Assembly (NCBI GenBank): GCA_031552535.1 | Contig: JAVBMJ010000047.1 | Location: 5,536 to 69,535 of the forward strand | Length of the DNA stretch: 64,000 bases | Direction of reading: 5' to 3' | DNA from: JAVBMJ01 sp031552535 | Lineage (GTDB): Bacteria > Bacteroidota > Bacteroidia > Bacteroidales > Rikenellaceae | Shown: one piece after another, positions 1 to 8,637 of the stretch | Position numbering within the stretch: the stretch's first letter is position 1 | How the letters are laid out: the number at the start of each line of letters is the position of its first letter | Notes under the pieces: generated by a model | Database searches by the model: none | Seen by the model: only the letters and a program-made list of their open reading frames with translations | Told to the model about the DNA's origin: nothing | Program-made: the position numbers and the translations under genes

Positions 1-1318
1 AGTCGCGTTTGAACGAGAACTGTATGTTATATATGGCTCCCTTCTGGCGGTTTACCAACTCCGACAGGTCGAGGCGGAACTCCTGCCAGGTGTCAGGTTT
101 ACGCGAAATGTCCCCGTCGAGCCTCAGCGTTTTGCGGAACACCAGCCTTCCGGAGCGCCTCAACTCGTCCGACCCGCCGAGAGTGTTGGTCTGCAGGAAC
201 ATCAACACATTGTTCTCATATATCTGTATGACCCGCACGTCGACCGCACGCAGATTGACGGCGCGGAACGGAAGTATCAGGTTCTTCGCATCGGGCATAA
301 TGCTGCCCGGAAAAGGCAATTCGACGGCAGGTTTCAGCGATTCGGTTACGAAGCTGAACGTATGGCTTTCTCCGAGGCTGCCGCCTTTGGCATTGCGGAT
401 GCTGCGGTCGACATTGAGCGTTACCCCTGCCGAAGAACCACGCTCGAAGAACAATGTCACCCGGTTATCCTCGGTCTGTGTAACGAATTCCCCCACCCCT
501 TCGAGTTCCACCAACCCCTGCATATCCTGCAGGGGGTCCAGCGGATCTGAAAAAGTAACCTGTATGCCATACTCGGGGTGGCTCACCAGCCGTGCATCGA
601 GCACCACGAAGGGTTCAAGGGCCGGTATGACGACCTGCTGTTCAATGATCTTGTCTATCTTTACCTTATGGCCATCGGCTTTCACCGTCAGCGTCTGCTG
701 TTCCCCGGTACGGCCTACGGCCCCGAATGTAAATGTAAAACGGGTGCCCTCACCCTCCGGCTCCACCGCCGGGACTCCCACACCGTCCATCGACAGCAAC
801 GCCGCCACATCTTCGGCCCTGACCGGTTCGCTTAACAGCAACGTGCCGCCAATGACCGCCTCCCCCGGTTTGTCCTGCGAAACGAAGGCCGGCATGACTT
901 CCAGCGAGAAATCGCGCTCCTGAACCCGGAACGAGAACTCAAAAGTTTCGAGCCCCTTCTCAATCTGTATCACCCGGCCTATATTGAACGACGCGTTATA
1001 GAGTTTACCCTCTTTCAGCGCACCTTCCTCAGGCACGAACTCTACGGTGGTATTGTCGATCCAATAGGCCTTTCCCTTGAGCGACGGGGAGAATCTGAAC
1101 AGTTTATCTTTAACAGGAGCGTTGAGTTCGACTCCTGAAACGGGCTGCGCCAACTGCACGCGGATTGTCGATCCCGCCGATACGATGCCTCCCGTGTAGG
1201 CTGTTATGTACGGGGCGAATTCGGCTTTCGGCACTATCTCGCTACGGGACGAACATCCCGTGGATACTGCAGCGATGAGTATTGCAAAAACGCAAAGGAG
1301 CAATTTAGGGCCTCTCAT
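1..1318 (-). CDS. alpha-2-macroglobulin family lipoprotein, N-terminal part (cut by window edge)
   Basis: Open frame of 439 codons running off the left edge without a stop. It begins with a signal peptide and lipobox STGC (Cys22) followed by SSRSE, so a membrane-anchored lipoprotein is expected. The rest is a run of beta-rich segments, such as FRFSPSLKGKAYW and TTVEFVPEEGALKEGKLY, that resemble the N-terminal macroglobulin domains of the very large (about 1800 aa) Bacteroidetes alpha-2-macroglobulins. Family members are thought to trap proteases at the envelope. The thioester and bait regions would lie outside the window and cannot be checked. A possible -7 box (TACTTTTG, minus strand, about 1340-1347) lies just upstream, divergent from the next gene. 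Confidence 0.8.
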   Translation of the reverse strand, partial: MRGPKLLLCVFAILIAAVSTGCSSRSEIVPKAEFAPYITAYTGGIVSAGSTIRVQLAQPVSGVELNAPVKDKLFRFSPSLKGKAYWIDNTTVEFVPEEGALKEGKLYNASFNIGRVIQIEKGLETFEFSFRVQERDFSLEVMPAFVSQDKPGEAVIGGTLLLSEPVRAEDVAALLSMDGVGVPAVEPEGEGTRFTFTFGAVGRTGEQQTLTVKADGHKVKIDKIIEQQVVIPALEPFVVLDARLVSHPEYGIQVTFSDPLDPLQDMQGLVELEGVGEFVTQTEDNRVTLFFERGSSAGVTLNVDRSIRNAKGGSLGESHTFSFVTESLKPAVELPFPGSIMPDAKNLILPFRAVNLRAVDVRVIQIYENNVLMFLQTNTLGGSDELRRSGRLVFRKTLRLDGDISRKPDTWQEFRLDLSELVNRQKGAIYNIQFSFKRD

Positions 1319-1355
1319 AACAGCGGTTGTTTTTTATATACAAAAGTATCTTTTT

Positions 1356-1386
1356 TTTGCAAGTTGTAATAATTATTTTACATTTG
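1356..1386 (+). promoter_or_regulatory. Bacteroidetes-type promoter for the 1427 barrel gene
   Basis: TTTG at 1356-1359, 19 bases, then TACATTTG at 1379-1386. This matches the Bacteroidetes -33/-7 consensus with ideal spacing and lies 40 bases before the ATG. Confidence 0.75.
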
Positions 1387-1426
1387 CGTTATACAATGTG
1401 TTGACAATAACCTAACCGAAAATAGC

Positions 1427-2173
1427 ATGAAAAAGACATTTACTTATTTTACATTGGTGATTGCAGCGATACTCGTTGCAGGTCAGTCGTTTGCGCAGAA
1501 TTACAGGGACGCCCGCACTGATGCCGACGACACTTATGTAAGGAAAGAAAGCTGGAAACCCCGCAAAGCCTACATTAATTTCGGCTATGTAACCCAGGAA
1601 CTTAAGAATGAGAGCGGCGAAGAGGGATTTAAAAGCGAATACGGTTATTCGCTGAATATGGGAACCACTTTCTGGTTGCACAAACCCATCCTCAACCGCC
1701 TTACGATCGGTATCGACTGGACTTACCTCGATGTGAACTATGTCGATTACGGCAAACCTGCATTTACCGACGGGTCGGATATTTACACATTGAAATATTT
1801 CTACCAGGCCGAACTGGGGATGCAGGTCGGCCCGACGGTAGACGTGAGGCTTTTGGGCAATGGCCGCGGCGGTTTGCACGCCAAGGCTTATGCAAGGTGG
1901 GCCCCGAGCGCATCGGCTGTCCTCAACGGCGGTTTCGAAGAGGATGAAAACGCTGAGTTGAACGGCATTGTCAGCTACTTCAACCAGTTCTATGTGATCG
2001 GCGCCAACGTATCGTGGAAAGCGTTCACGGTGGGTTACGAATACCGTTGGGGCAATTCCGAATACACTCACGAGTTGTATAAGGAGGATGGCAATTTCGA
2101 ATTCGAGAAAATGGACGATACCTCGAAATTGAAAACCTCAAGCAGCCGCATATATGTCGGCTTCCGTTTCTAA
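1427..2173 (+). CDS. outer-membrane beta-barrel protein, function unknown
   Basis: 248 aa. Residues 1-23 form a Sec signal peptide ending SFA|Q. The mature part alternates short polar turns with amphipathic strands (INFGYVTQEL, LTIGIDWTYLDV, FTVGYEYRWG) and ends in YVGFRF, the terminal aromatic typical of BAM-inserted barrels. Length suits an 8-10-stranded barrel. The gene is a single-gene transcription unit: an ideal promoter lies upstream and a perfect terminator downstream. No family name could be assigned; a structural or small-molecule porin role is only a guess. Confidence 0.8.
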   Translation: MKKTFTYFTLVIAAILVAGQSFAQNYRDARTDADDTYVRKESWKPRKAYINFGYVTQELKNESGEEGFKSEYGYSLNMGTTFWLHKPILNRLTIGIDWTYLDVNYVDYGKPAFTDGSDIYTLKYFYQAELGMQVGPTVDVRLLGNGRGGLHAKAYARWAPSASAVLNGGFEEDENAELNGIVSYFNQFYVIGANVSWKAFTVGYEYRWGNSEYTHELYKEDGNFEFEKMDDTSKLKTSSSRIYVGFRF

Positions 2174-2206
2174 AAGTTATTACCCTAAAACCTAACCTGA
2201 TTTCAA

Positions 2207-2243
2207 CCCCGGTTTTGCAAATCTGCAAAACCGGGGTATTTTT
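2207..2243 (+). terminator. intrinsic terminator after the 1427 barrel gene
   Basis: Perfect 13-bp stem (2207-2219 with 2224-2236), 4-base loop, then TATTTTTG. It sits 33 bases after the stop codon. Confidence 0.9.
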
Positions 2244-2296
2244 GTTACTCCGAAGGGCGATGCGCTTATGATTGTCGTACCGGCAGGCGTACTCTA

Positions 2297-2341
2297 AGAA
2301 ACTGTTTAAAAACACTTCCCATAGGAGATTTAAACAGTTTC
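2297..2341. repeat. end-only mini copy of the 165-bp element family
   Basis: AGAAACTGTTTAAA and its inverted partner TTTAAACAGTTTC are separated by only 18 bases. These are the terminal repeats of the long B-type elements with the core missing. It lies just before the U32 gene start. Confidence 0.7.
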
Positions 2342-2353
2342 CGATACCATGCG

Positions 2354-4186
2354 ATGAATAAACTGAAAAAAATAGAACTGCTTGCCCCCGCCCGCAACCT
2401 CGATGCGGGGCGTGCGGCGATAGATTGCGGTGCCGATGCCGTTTACATCGGTGCTTCGCGGTTCGGGGCAAGGGTACAGGCGGGCAATGCGACCGGAGAT
2501 ATAGCCCGCCTGGCGGAATACGCCCACGCGTGGCATGCGAGGGTTTACGTCGCGCTCAACACGCTTGTCTATGAAGATGAACTGGCGGCGGCCGAACGTC
2601 TCGCACGGGAAGTGGTCGCAGCCGGGGCCGATGCGCTGATCGTGCAGGATATGGCTTATCTCGAAATGGGGTTGGAAGGGGTGGAATTCCACGCGTCGAC
2701 ACAGGCCTGCGCTTCGACGCCGGAGTTGGTGCGCTTTCTGGGCGACAGCGGGTTTTCGCGCGTGATACTGGAGCGCGGGCTTACCCGCGACGATATTTTA
2801 CGTATCGCAGCAGAGGCTCAGGGAGTGGAGTTGGAGTGCTTTGTCCACGGAGCCATATGCGTCGGTTACAGCGGCCGGTGTTACATGAGCCGCAGTCTCG
2901 GCCCCCGCAGCGGCAACCGCGGCGATTGTGCCCAGCCGTGCCGCCTGCCTTACGATCTACTGGATGAGGGCGGGCGCGTAGTCAGCACGGGGAAGCATCT
3001 GCTGTCGGTTCGCGACCTGAATCTCTCGGAACACCTGGGGAAGCTGATCGACGCGGGCGTGGGTTCGTTCAAGATCGAGGGACGGCTCAAGGACACGGTT
3101 TATGTACGTAATGTGGTGGCGTGGTACCGGCGCCTGATCGACGAGGAGATAGCCTTGCGCAAGGGCGTGGAGCGTTCGTCGCACGGGATATCGGATCCCG
3201 GATTCGAACCCGACCCGTCGAAGAGTTTCTCACGGGGCGCCACGGATTATTATTTTACGGGAAAACGCTCCGGGATGGCCGCCACGGAGACTCCCAAGGC
3301 AATGGGACAGCGCGTGGGAAAAGCAATAAAATGCGCGGCAGACAGTTTTGTCCTGCAACCCGGGCACGGGCTTGCGGCGGGCGACGGGATATGCTTTTTT
3401 GCCGGCGACAGGCTTTCGGGGACGAACGTCAACGGTGTGGATGGCAATACGGTCCAGCCGGCACGTATTGACGGGATTTTGCCCGGGACAGAGATATTCC
3501 GCAACCACGACCATGTGTTTACAAAACTCGTTCGGGAAGGCCGTTCGCGCCGCACGGTAGATGCCGTGGCCAGGGTTTCGCTTTGGGCCGACCGTGTCAT
3601 GCTGGAGGTCGGAGATGATTACGGGTTCCGGGCTTCGGCGGCTCTGGAAGGCGGTTTCGACACGGCCCGCGACCGGCCGGCGGCTTTAAGGGCAATAGAG
3701 ACGCAGGTGTCGCGCAGCGGCGATACCACATTCAGAATCAAAGACGTAACGATAGAATCACATGGCGGAGTGCCGTTCGTGCCGGTGTCGGCGCTCAACG
3801 GCCTGCGCCGCGAGGCGCTTGCAGGGTTGTCGGCCGCCCGTTCCGCTGGCCGTCCGCGGCCGGCCAGCGTCGCACGCGACGACCGGGCGGCATACCCCGC
3901 CGGGGAGGATGGGCCGTTGCGTAACGTCACCAACTCGTTGGCCGGAGCATTTTATAGCCGTCACGGCGTAGTGCGGACTTTGGGCAGTCCCGACCTCGAC
4001 GGGGTTAAAGAGGGTTGTTGCATTATGACCACTCCCTACTGCCTGCGGCGTGAGATGGGCGAATGCCTGCTCGAAAAACCGCGCCTTAAGGGGCCTCTGA
4101 ACCTGCGCCGCGACGGGCGTGTGTTCAGGCTTGAGTTCGATTGCACCCATTGCGAAATGAGAATATTTTACGGAGGCCGGGAATAA
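2354..4186 (+). CDS. U32 family 'peptidase' (RlhA/YhbU-like), probable tRNA/rRNA hydroxylation protein
   Basis: 610 aa. Residues 161-179 (ECFVHGAICVGYSGRCYMS) match the complete U32 signature. C169, C176, C192 and C196 fit the cysteine set that holds an iron-sulfur cluster in studied U32 proteins. The N-terminal TIM-barrel half begins ELLAPARNLDAGRAAIDCGA. A C-terminal extension of roughly 300 residues makes it similar in size to the E. coli 23S rRNA C2501 hydroxylation protein RlhA. Family members first called collagenases are now known to include RNA and ubiquinone hydroxylation factors, so RNA modification is the better guess. The ATG at 2354 follows directly after a mini repeat. Confidence 0.85.
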   Translation: MNKLKKIELLAPARNLDAGRAAIDCGADAVYIGASRFGARVQAGNATGDIARLAEYAHAWHARVYVALNTLVYEDELAAAERLAREVVAAGADALIVQDMAYLEMGLEGVEFHASTQACASTPELVRFLGDSGFSRVILERGLTRDDILRIAAEAQGVELECFVHGAICVGYSGRCYMSRSLGPRSGNRGDCAQPCRLPYDLLDEGGRVVSTGKHLLSVRDLNLSEHLGKLIDAGVGSFKIEGRLKDTVYVRNVVAWYRRLIDEEIALRKGVERSSHGISDPGFEPDPSKSFSRGATDYYFTGKRSGMAATETPKAMGQRVGKAIKCAADSFVLQPGHGLAAGDGICFFAGDRLSGTNVNGVDGNTVQPARIDGILPGTEIFRNHDHVFTKLVREGRSRRTVDAVARVSLWADRVMLEVGDDYGFRASAALEGGFDTARDRPAALRAIETQVSRSGDTTFRIKDVTIESHGGVPFVPVSALNGLRREALAGLSAARSAGRPRPASVARDDRAAYPAGEDGPLRNVTNSLAGAFYSRHGVVRTLGSPDLDGVKEGCCIMTTPYCLRREMGECLLEKPRLKGPLNLRRDGRVFRLEFDCTHCEMRIFYGGRE

Positions 4187-4266
4187 CACTCGCCGTCTGA
4201 CATGCGCCCGGCCATGCCGGTGATGAGATATTTGAAGACTCCATTTGGAGTAAACGACAATTTGTA

Positions 4267-4429
4267 AGAAGCTGTTTGGATTTGTTAACGAGATTATTTT
4301 ATATTGTTTTGCCGATGATTTCTCGCGGTGGGATGAGGCGAATAGCGGCCCCTGTTTAACAAATCACACCGCGGGAAAGCGCGGAAAAGAGAATAAAAGA
4401 ACGAGATTAATAAATTCAAAACAGTTTCT
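4267..4429 (-). repeat. A-type 163-bp element, copy A1
   Basis: Starts AGAAGCTGTTTGG and ends AAAACAGTTTCT. The central core (read on the minus strand) is GGGGCCGCTATTCGCCTCAT, flanked by arms of a GC-rich hairpin. It stands 16 bases upstream of the 4446 lipoprotein gene, inside its expected promoter or leader. Confidence 0.9.
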
Positions 4430-4445
4430 AAAACCAAACATAACT

Positions 4446-5021
4446 ATGAAAAAACTATTTCTGCGTACGGCAATCCTGACCGTTATCCTAACCACCTCGT
4501 GTACAACTATGACCCAGATGGCTTCGCTGTTGACGTGCAACTACAACATCCAGGGCATTGCCAACCCCAGGCTGGCCGGCGTGGGCGTCTCCTCCACCGG
4601 CGACCTCACCAAACTCGACATGATGACCGCCGCCCGTGTGGCTACGAGCCTCCTGTCGGGCAGTCTGCCTTTGTCGGCTACGGTGAACGTAGGCGTAACC
4701 AACCCTAACGGCACTGCCGCGCAGGTGGCCGGGTTGGACTGGGCTCTGTTTCTCGAAAACACGAGCATGGTGAGCGGTTCGACCCAGCAACAGGTCTACG
4801 TGGCTCCAAACGGAGGCAGGTCGGTGGTGCCGCTTACGGTGGAGGTCGACCTGGCGCAACTTTTCAGGAAAGAGTCGAAGGAAGACATGCTTAAGTTTGC
4901 CAACGGGCTGATGCATATAGGCGAAAGTTCATCGAAGGTGTCGCTTAAGATACGCCCTTCCGTTTCGTTCGGCGGGCAGGTATTCAAAACGGGATTTATC
5001 ACCGTAAGCAAGGCTATATAA
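4446..5021 (+). CDS. lipoprotein with LEA-type-2 (WHy)-like domain
   Basis: 191 aa. Lipobox TTSC with Cys19 predicts a lipidated protein. The body has the pattern of water-stress/LEA14-like domains: VGVSSTGDL, then LPLSATVNVGVTNPNGTAAQV, followed by LDWALFLENTSMVSG and a hydrophobic second half. Such domains are small beta-sandwiches of uncertain role in bacterial envelopes. It is probably a single-gene unit: an A-type element precedes it and a terminator follows. Placement in the LEA-like family rests on pattern only. Confidence 0.7.
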   Translation: MKKLFLRTAILTVILTTSCTTMTQMASLLTCNYNIQGIANPRLAGVGVSSTGDLTKLDMMTAARVATSLLSGSLPLSATVNVGVTNPNGTAAQVAGLDWALFLENTSMVSGSTQQQVYVAPNGGRSVVPLTVEVDLAQLFRKESKEDMLKFANGLMHIGESSSKVSLKIRPSVSFGGQVFKTGFITVSKAI

Positions 5022-5064
5022 CGGTCCTGCAACACCCTTGCGGCGCTCCTGGTGGCGCTTTCCC

Positions 5065-5100
5065 ACAGAGCCTTGGCATAATACGCCAGGGCTCTGTTTT
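5065..5100 (+). terminator. intrinsic terminator after the LEA-like lipoprotein gene
   Basis: 13-bp stem ACAGAGCCTTGGC / GCCAGGGCTCTGT (one T-G pair) with a 7-base loop, followed by a short T run. Confidence 0.75.
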
Positions 5101-5121
5101 CAAATGTGCGCCGTTGTCATT

Positions 5122-5285
5122 AGGGCGTGTTAGCGTAAACCCGCACGTTCGTTTTCCTGTCGGTTTTGGGTTCTACCGCATGAAATTTTTATCCCCAAGG
5201 AACCACATTGCCTCAAGAATTTCACTTGTATAACACAAAACCGCCTCACAGAACCCAAACATACGGCTTTATGCTAACACGCCCT
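5122..5285 (+). repeat. C-type 164-bp element, copy C1
   Basis: Termini AGGGCGTGTTAGCGTAAA and TTTATGCTAACACGCCCT form an inverted repeat, bounded by TA on each side. The inner arms GGTTTTGGGTTCT and AGAACCCAAAC(A) are inverted around the core AGGAACCACATTGCCTCAA. A second copy lies at 44633 in the opposite orientation. Confidence 0.85.
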
Positions 5286-5406
5286 AAAGTTTTGCACGCT
5301 TTTTGATTTAGGGCTATAAAATGAAACCTGTCCAATGAAGAAAGATGGAATGCCCGGATGTCTTTTTCACGGAAATCGTACGGAATCGTGGCTTAGGGGC
5401 TGCCTA

Positions 5407-5569
5407 AGAAGCTGTTTTGAATTTATTAATCTCGTTCTTTTAGCCTCTTTTCCGCGCTTTTCCGCGGTGTAATTCGTTAAACAGGGGCCGCTATTCGCCT
5501 CATCCCACCGCGGGAAATCATCGGCAAAACAATATAAAATAATCTCGTTAACAAATCCAAACAGCTTCT
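5407..5569 (+). repeat. A-type 163-bp element, copy A2
   Basis: Full copy with ends AGAAGCTGTTTTGAATT and AATCCAAACAGCTTCT and core GGGGCCGCTATTCGCCTCAT. It is followed at once by a half B element. Confidence 0.9.
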
Positions 5570-5570
5570 A

Positions 5571-5655
5571 AGAAACAGTTTAAAAAATTTTTGCGGAAAG
5601 TATTGTAAGTTCTTCCGGGCCGCTTTTTGTATGAAAAATTACCGGACAAACTCTA
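5571..5655 (+). repeat. truncated B-type element (left half only)
   Basis: The sequence AAAGTATTGTAAGTTCTTCCGG and its surroundings match the left half of B1 and B2, but it stops before the central core. It is squeezed between A2 and B1. Confidence 0.7.
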
Positions 5656-5820
5656 AGAAACTGTTTAAATTTCCTATGGAAAGTATTATAAGTTATTCCG
5701 GGCCGCTTTTCGCATAAAAATTTCGTTACATAGAACACCGCTATGCGCCTCTATTTTCACGCAAAAATCATCACCGGAATATACTTAAATCTTTTTCCAC
5801 AGGAAAATTAAACAGTTTCT
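5656..5820 (+). repeat. B-type 165-bp element, copy B1
   Basis: Ends AGAAACTGTTTAAATTTCC and GGAAAATTAAACAGTTTCT. The core is GAACACCGCTATGCGCCTC at the same offset as in A elements. It ends 20 bases before the start of the next gene, so it forms most of that gene's upstream region. Confidence 0.85.
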
Positions 5821-5839
5821 AACGCTAACCTGATCGACC

Positions 5840-6871
5840 ATGTGTAAAATCAAGATGCTTTTTATCGCCTTCGTAACGATGCTTCCGTTAGCTGCATTGC
5901 CGCAGGCGGGGTCCGCCATCAAAATCACCGAAGCACAACAAGGCGGGGCGCTGTTGGACAGCATAACCAGCCGCGAATATCCCTATGTTTTCCCGTTGCT
6001 GGGCAAAAAGGCGGCGGCGAAAGGCTTTATGCTTCCCTACCCGTTGGGGGTGATGGTCAACAGTTTCCTCGGCAGGCAGGATGTGACGATCTCCGACCTT
6101 TCGGTATATATAAACGACGCTTCGGGCAATAGCGTCGTCCCCGACATATCGCTCGACGAGTTGGTGCGTTTCGGCGATGTCACGGCCAATGTATATAACG
6201 TCAACGCCAGGGTCGACCTGTGGGTATTGCCGTTTTTGGATCTTTACGGTATTGTAGGGGGTGCGTGGCTCACGACCGACGTCAACATAGCCTCGATAGC
6301 CGGCAAAGCGGTCGACATATCCACACAAGCCAAGTTCAACGGATATGTCTACGGTACGGGGGCCATGCTCACCGGCGGTATCCGGAACTATTTCTTATCA
6401 GCCGACTTCAATACCGTGTGGACCCATTTCGACGAATTGAAAAATAACAACTACGCGATGAACTTCAGTCTGCGTGCCGGTTATGTGGTCCATTTCAAAA
6501 AGCCGGAGCGTAACATCGCGCTATGGCTCGGCGCGTCGCGCGCTTTCCTCAATAACACGACCAGCGGGACGTTGTCCCTGTCCGATGTAGCGCCTGAATT
6601 CGGAGAGGCCTACAAGACCAGTGATTGGTACATGGCCCTCACCCAGCCACAGAAAGCGCTGATAGACCGTACGGTGGAGAATTTTACCGACAAACACAAG
6701 GGCGACGTGATCGGTTATTCGCTCGAAAAACGGCCTTCGCACAACTGGTGCATGGTCGTAGGGGCCCAATACCAACTCAGCCGTCGCTGGCAGTTCCGTA
6801 CCGAAGCCAATCTCCTCGGAGGCCGCACATCGGCCCTGTTGTCGGCAAATTACCGTTTCGGGATAAAATAG
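5840..6871 (+). CDS. outer-membrane beta-barrel protein, function unknown
   Basis: 343 aa with an N-terminal signal peptide (cleavage near GSA|IKI, residues 1-26). It shows strand-like stretches with regular turns (VNARVDLWVLPFLDLYGIVGG, NYFLSADFNTVWTHFDEL, FSLRAGYVVHFKK, WQFRTEANLLGG) and the C-terminal ANYRFGIK expected of a barrel. No family was recognised. The whole upstream region is built of repeats (C1, A2, half B, B1), so its promoter either lies in a repeat or came with one. Confidence 0.75.
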   Translation: MCKIKMLFIAFVTMLPLAALPQAGSAIKITEAQQGGALLDSITSREYPYVFPLLGKKAAAKGFMLPYPLGVMVNSFLGRQDVTISDLSVYINDASGNSVVPDISLDELVRFGDVTANVYNVNARVDLWVLPFLDLYGIVGGAWLTTDVNIASIAGKAVDISTQAKFNGYVYGTGAMLTGGIRNYFLSADFNTVWTHFDELKNNNYAMNFSLRAGYVVHFKKPERNIALWLGASRAFLNNTTSGTLSLSDVAPEFGEAYKTSDWYMALTQPQKALIDRTVENFTDKHKGDVIGYSLEKRPSHNWCMVVGAQYQLSRRWQFRTEANLLGGRTSALLSANYRFGIK

Positions 6872-7023
6872 CGCTTTATTGATCAACGGCAGACCCTCTG
6901 CCGGACAGTCCCGATTCACGAATCCCGTCTGGAAATAGTAAAAGGCGGGTGCGGAGCGTCGAACTTGTTCGGTATCTCTGCCGGAGTGCATCCTAATTTA
7001 TCATGTAACCCGGTTGTGCATTT

Positions 7024-7064
7024 AGAAGCTGTTTAAATTTCCTATGGAAAATTAAACAGTTTCT
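7024..7064. repeat. end-only mini copy of the 165-bp element family
   Basis: AGAAGCTGTTTAAATTTCC faces GGAAAATTAAACAGTTTCT with almost nothing between. Both ends of a B-type element are present and the internal part is missing. Confidence 0.75.
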
Positions 7065-7111
7065 CAGATAACGACTACAGTATCATTGTTATTTAACCAC
7101 TTGCGCTTTTG

Positions 7112-7180
7112 GTCTGCCGCCGGCGGAAGGCCAAAACGAGCTCTGCGGGTTGCAGCCCGCCGCATGGGGCGGCGGCAGAC
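7112..7180. repeat. GC-rich palindrome, possibly a D-type relative
   Basis: GTCTGCCGCC at 7112-7121 pairs with GGCGGCAGAC at 7171-7180, with nested short inverted repeats (GGGTTGCAGCCC) inside. The link to the D family is tentative. Confidence 0.5.
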
Positions 7181-7232
7181 TGCCGGCCTTGGCCACAGGT
7201 CAAGGCCGAACATGCCGACGAACGGCATTTTT

Positions 7233-7394
7233 AGAGCTTGTTTGAATTTTCTCATCGAAGGTGTTTTCGAAAGATTTTCCGATGATTTTTGGGTTGAAAT
7301 AAGGCGAATAGTGGTTCTATTTAACGAATTTCAGCGAAAAAGAGCGCGGAAAAGGATCGAAAAGAACGAGAATGAGAAAATTCAAACAAGTTCT
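7233..7394 (-). repeat. diverged A/B-type element, copy A11
   Basis: 162 bp, ends AGAGCTTGTTTGAATTTTC and GAAAATTCAAACAAGTTCT. On the minus strand the core reads AGAACCACTATTCGCCTTAT, intermediate between the A, B and C cores, and it is followed by AAAATCATCGG as in A and B. Confidence 0.75.
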
Positions 7395-7455
7395 TATCAT
7401 TCATGAGTCTAAGAATCCGTTTAAAAACGCAACGGGTTATATAATGAACGTATAG

Positions 7456-7490
7456 CAAAGTCCGGTCAAAAGACGCGATGCGTCCGGTCC
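7456..7490 (-). repeat. F-type hairpin module overlapping the cupin 3' end
   Basis: TCAAAAGACGCGATGCGTCCGG contains the small stem GACGC-GAT-GCGTC. The same module recurs at 33401, 52891 and 62114. It supplies the last codons of the cupin gene. Confidence 0.75.
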
Positions 7491-7819
7491 TGCGAGGCGT
7501 AGTGTAAGGCAAGCCACACGCAGTCGTCCGAGACCCGGTCTACGCGGTGGCGGCATCCGGGCGGGATGAGAGTGTAATCTCCCTCACCCATCGTTTCGCA
7601 ATGTCCGTCGCCATATTCCAAAGTCGCCTCTCCGCGAATCACCATCACCCATTCGTGCCACGGCTGGTCGTACCACACGTCCCGTGGCGTCGGATGGCCA
7701 AATGAAAATATCCGCTCCAGCCTGAACCCGTTTTCCGGCAAGCCACCCTCTTCGACCAGCGTGTCGAACCACTCGTCCGGCGGCACCGGTGACGCCTGGT
7801 AATCGTATATGTTATTCAT
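7466..7819 (-). CDS. small cupin-domain protein
   Basis: 117 aa; the ATG at 7819 is chosen because a longer frame would overlap the upstream gene and adds no cupin sequence. Cupin motif 1 is WHEWVMVIRGEATLEYGDG and motif 2 is GDYTLIPPGCRHRVD, giving His, Glu and His metal-ligand candidates in a single beta-barrel domain. The substrate is unknown. The last residues, DRTHRVF, are encoded by an F-type repeat module, and the same tail ends the unrelated aconitase of this window, so the natural C-terminus has probably been replaced or extended. It lies 94 bases downstream of the secreted-protein gene. Confidence 0.8.
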   Translation of the reverse strand: MNNIYDYQASPVPPDEWFDTLVEEGGLPENGFRLERIFSFGHPTPRDVWYDQPWHEWVMVIRGEATLEYGDGHCETMGEGDYTLIPPGCRHRVDRVSDDCVWLALHYASQDRTHRVF

Positions 7820-7913
7820 GTCAATCGAGAGTCCGTCTGACTGTTTGTCAAATGAATATAAGCCGCGGGATGATTTTTCACGTGTATGGCAAAGCAAAAA
7901 TAAAACGGCACTG

Positions 7914-8612
7914 TCATTTCGCGGCCCCGTGTTCCCTGTTAAGGCTGTCGAACAGCGCCACAACGGCGCCGCGGTCCATGGATGCGAATTTAGGCTTCGC
8001 ATATTTTTTCGCCGTGGCGGGATTGGCAGCCAGCAGGGCGTCGACATGCTTCTGCGACAGGCAGCGGAACATTCCGCTGTCGCGGTCGCAGAACACCGCG
8101 AGCCGCATCTCGGCCAGTTCCCCGCTGCCCATGACGCCTCCCGTTCCGGCCTCGCCTTTCATTACCCTGTCGAGTTGCGCTTTGAGCATGGCATTGACCT
8201 GGTCGCTCACTTCGAGCCTCAGCCGGTAAGCCTTGTTTGTCGGAATGGCTATGAACATGAGTATGTATTTTCCCGCCGATTCGGCACGGGCATAACCGCG
8301 ACTGCCCGACACGGGCTCGGTATTGATATAGAGGCTGTCACCGGCAAGCACTCCCCAAAGGTCGCGGGGATAGGCGGTATTTTGCCCCACGACGTCGATC
8401 AGGTAATCCTCGCCGCCATATGTACGGATATCGGCCTGCGTACGTTTCGTAATATATACCTTGGCTTTACGCTCCGGCTCATCGTTGACATACTCCAGGC
8501 GGGCCATGTAACAAGCTCCGTCTACCGGCGGGGTTGTGTACAACTCGCCTGACTGCGCTTTGAGGAGCATCGCCCCCAAAACCGCCGTAACCACCAACAG
8601 ACATTTTTTCAT
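7914..8612 (-). CDS. secreted protein of unknown function
   Basis: 232 aa from the ATG at 8612, which opens a good signal peptide (MKKCLLVVTAVLGAMLLKAQ|SG). An earlier ATG at 8666 would put 18 residues ahead of the signal and overlap pepT. The mature part begins GELYTTPPVDGACYMARLEY and is mixed alpha/beta, with a helical C-terminal third (NAMLKAQLDRVMKG, KKYAKPKFASM). Eight of the ten residues after ARLEY are charged or polar. No family was recognised. It starts 25 bases after the pepT stop, so it is probably co-transcribed with the peptide-use genes. Confidence 0.65.
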   Translation of the reverse strand: MKKCLLVVTAVLGAMLLKAQSGELYTTPPVDGACYMARLEYVNDEPERKAKVYITKRTQADIRTYGGEDYLIDVVGQNTAYPRDLWGVLAGDSLYINTEPVSGSRGYARAESAGKYILMFIAIPTNKAYRLRLEVSDQVNAMLKAQLDRVMKGEAGTGGVMGSGELAEMRLAVFCDRDSGMFRCLSQKHVDALLAANPATAKKYAKPKFASMDRGAVVALFDSLNREHGAAK

Positions 8613-8637
8613 ATCGGATATGCTTTGATACAACATA

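Larger units (their letters stand above)
6872..7231. other. intergenic stretch made of degenerate palindromes
   Basis: Contains a G-type remnant around 6945-6995 (GTCGAACTTGTTCGG), an end-only mini element (7024-7064) and a GC-rich hairpin (7112-7180). No open frame with credible coding character was found. Confidence 0.6.

Noticed and set aside
9..923. Plus-strand frame of 304 codons at the left edge
   Set aside because: It is antisense to the alpha-2-macroglobulin gene, which has a clear lipoprotein signal and family pattern. The plus-strand product is Ser/Arg/Pro-rich with no structure.
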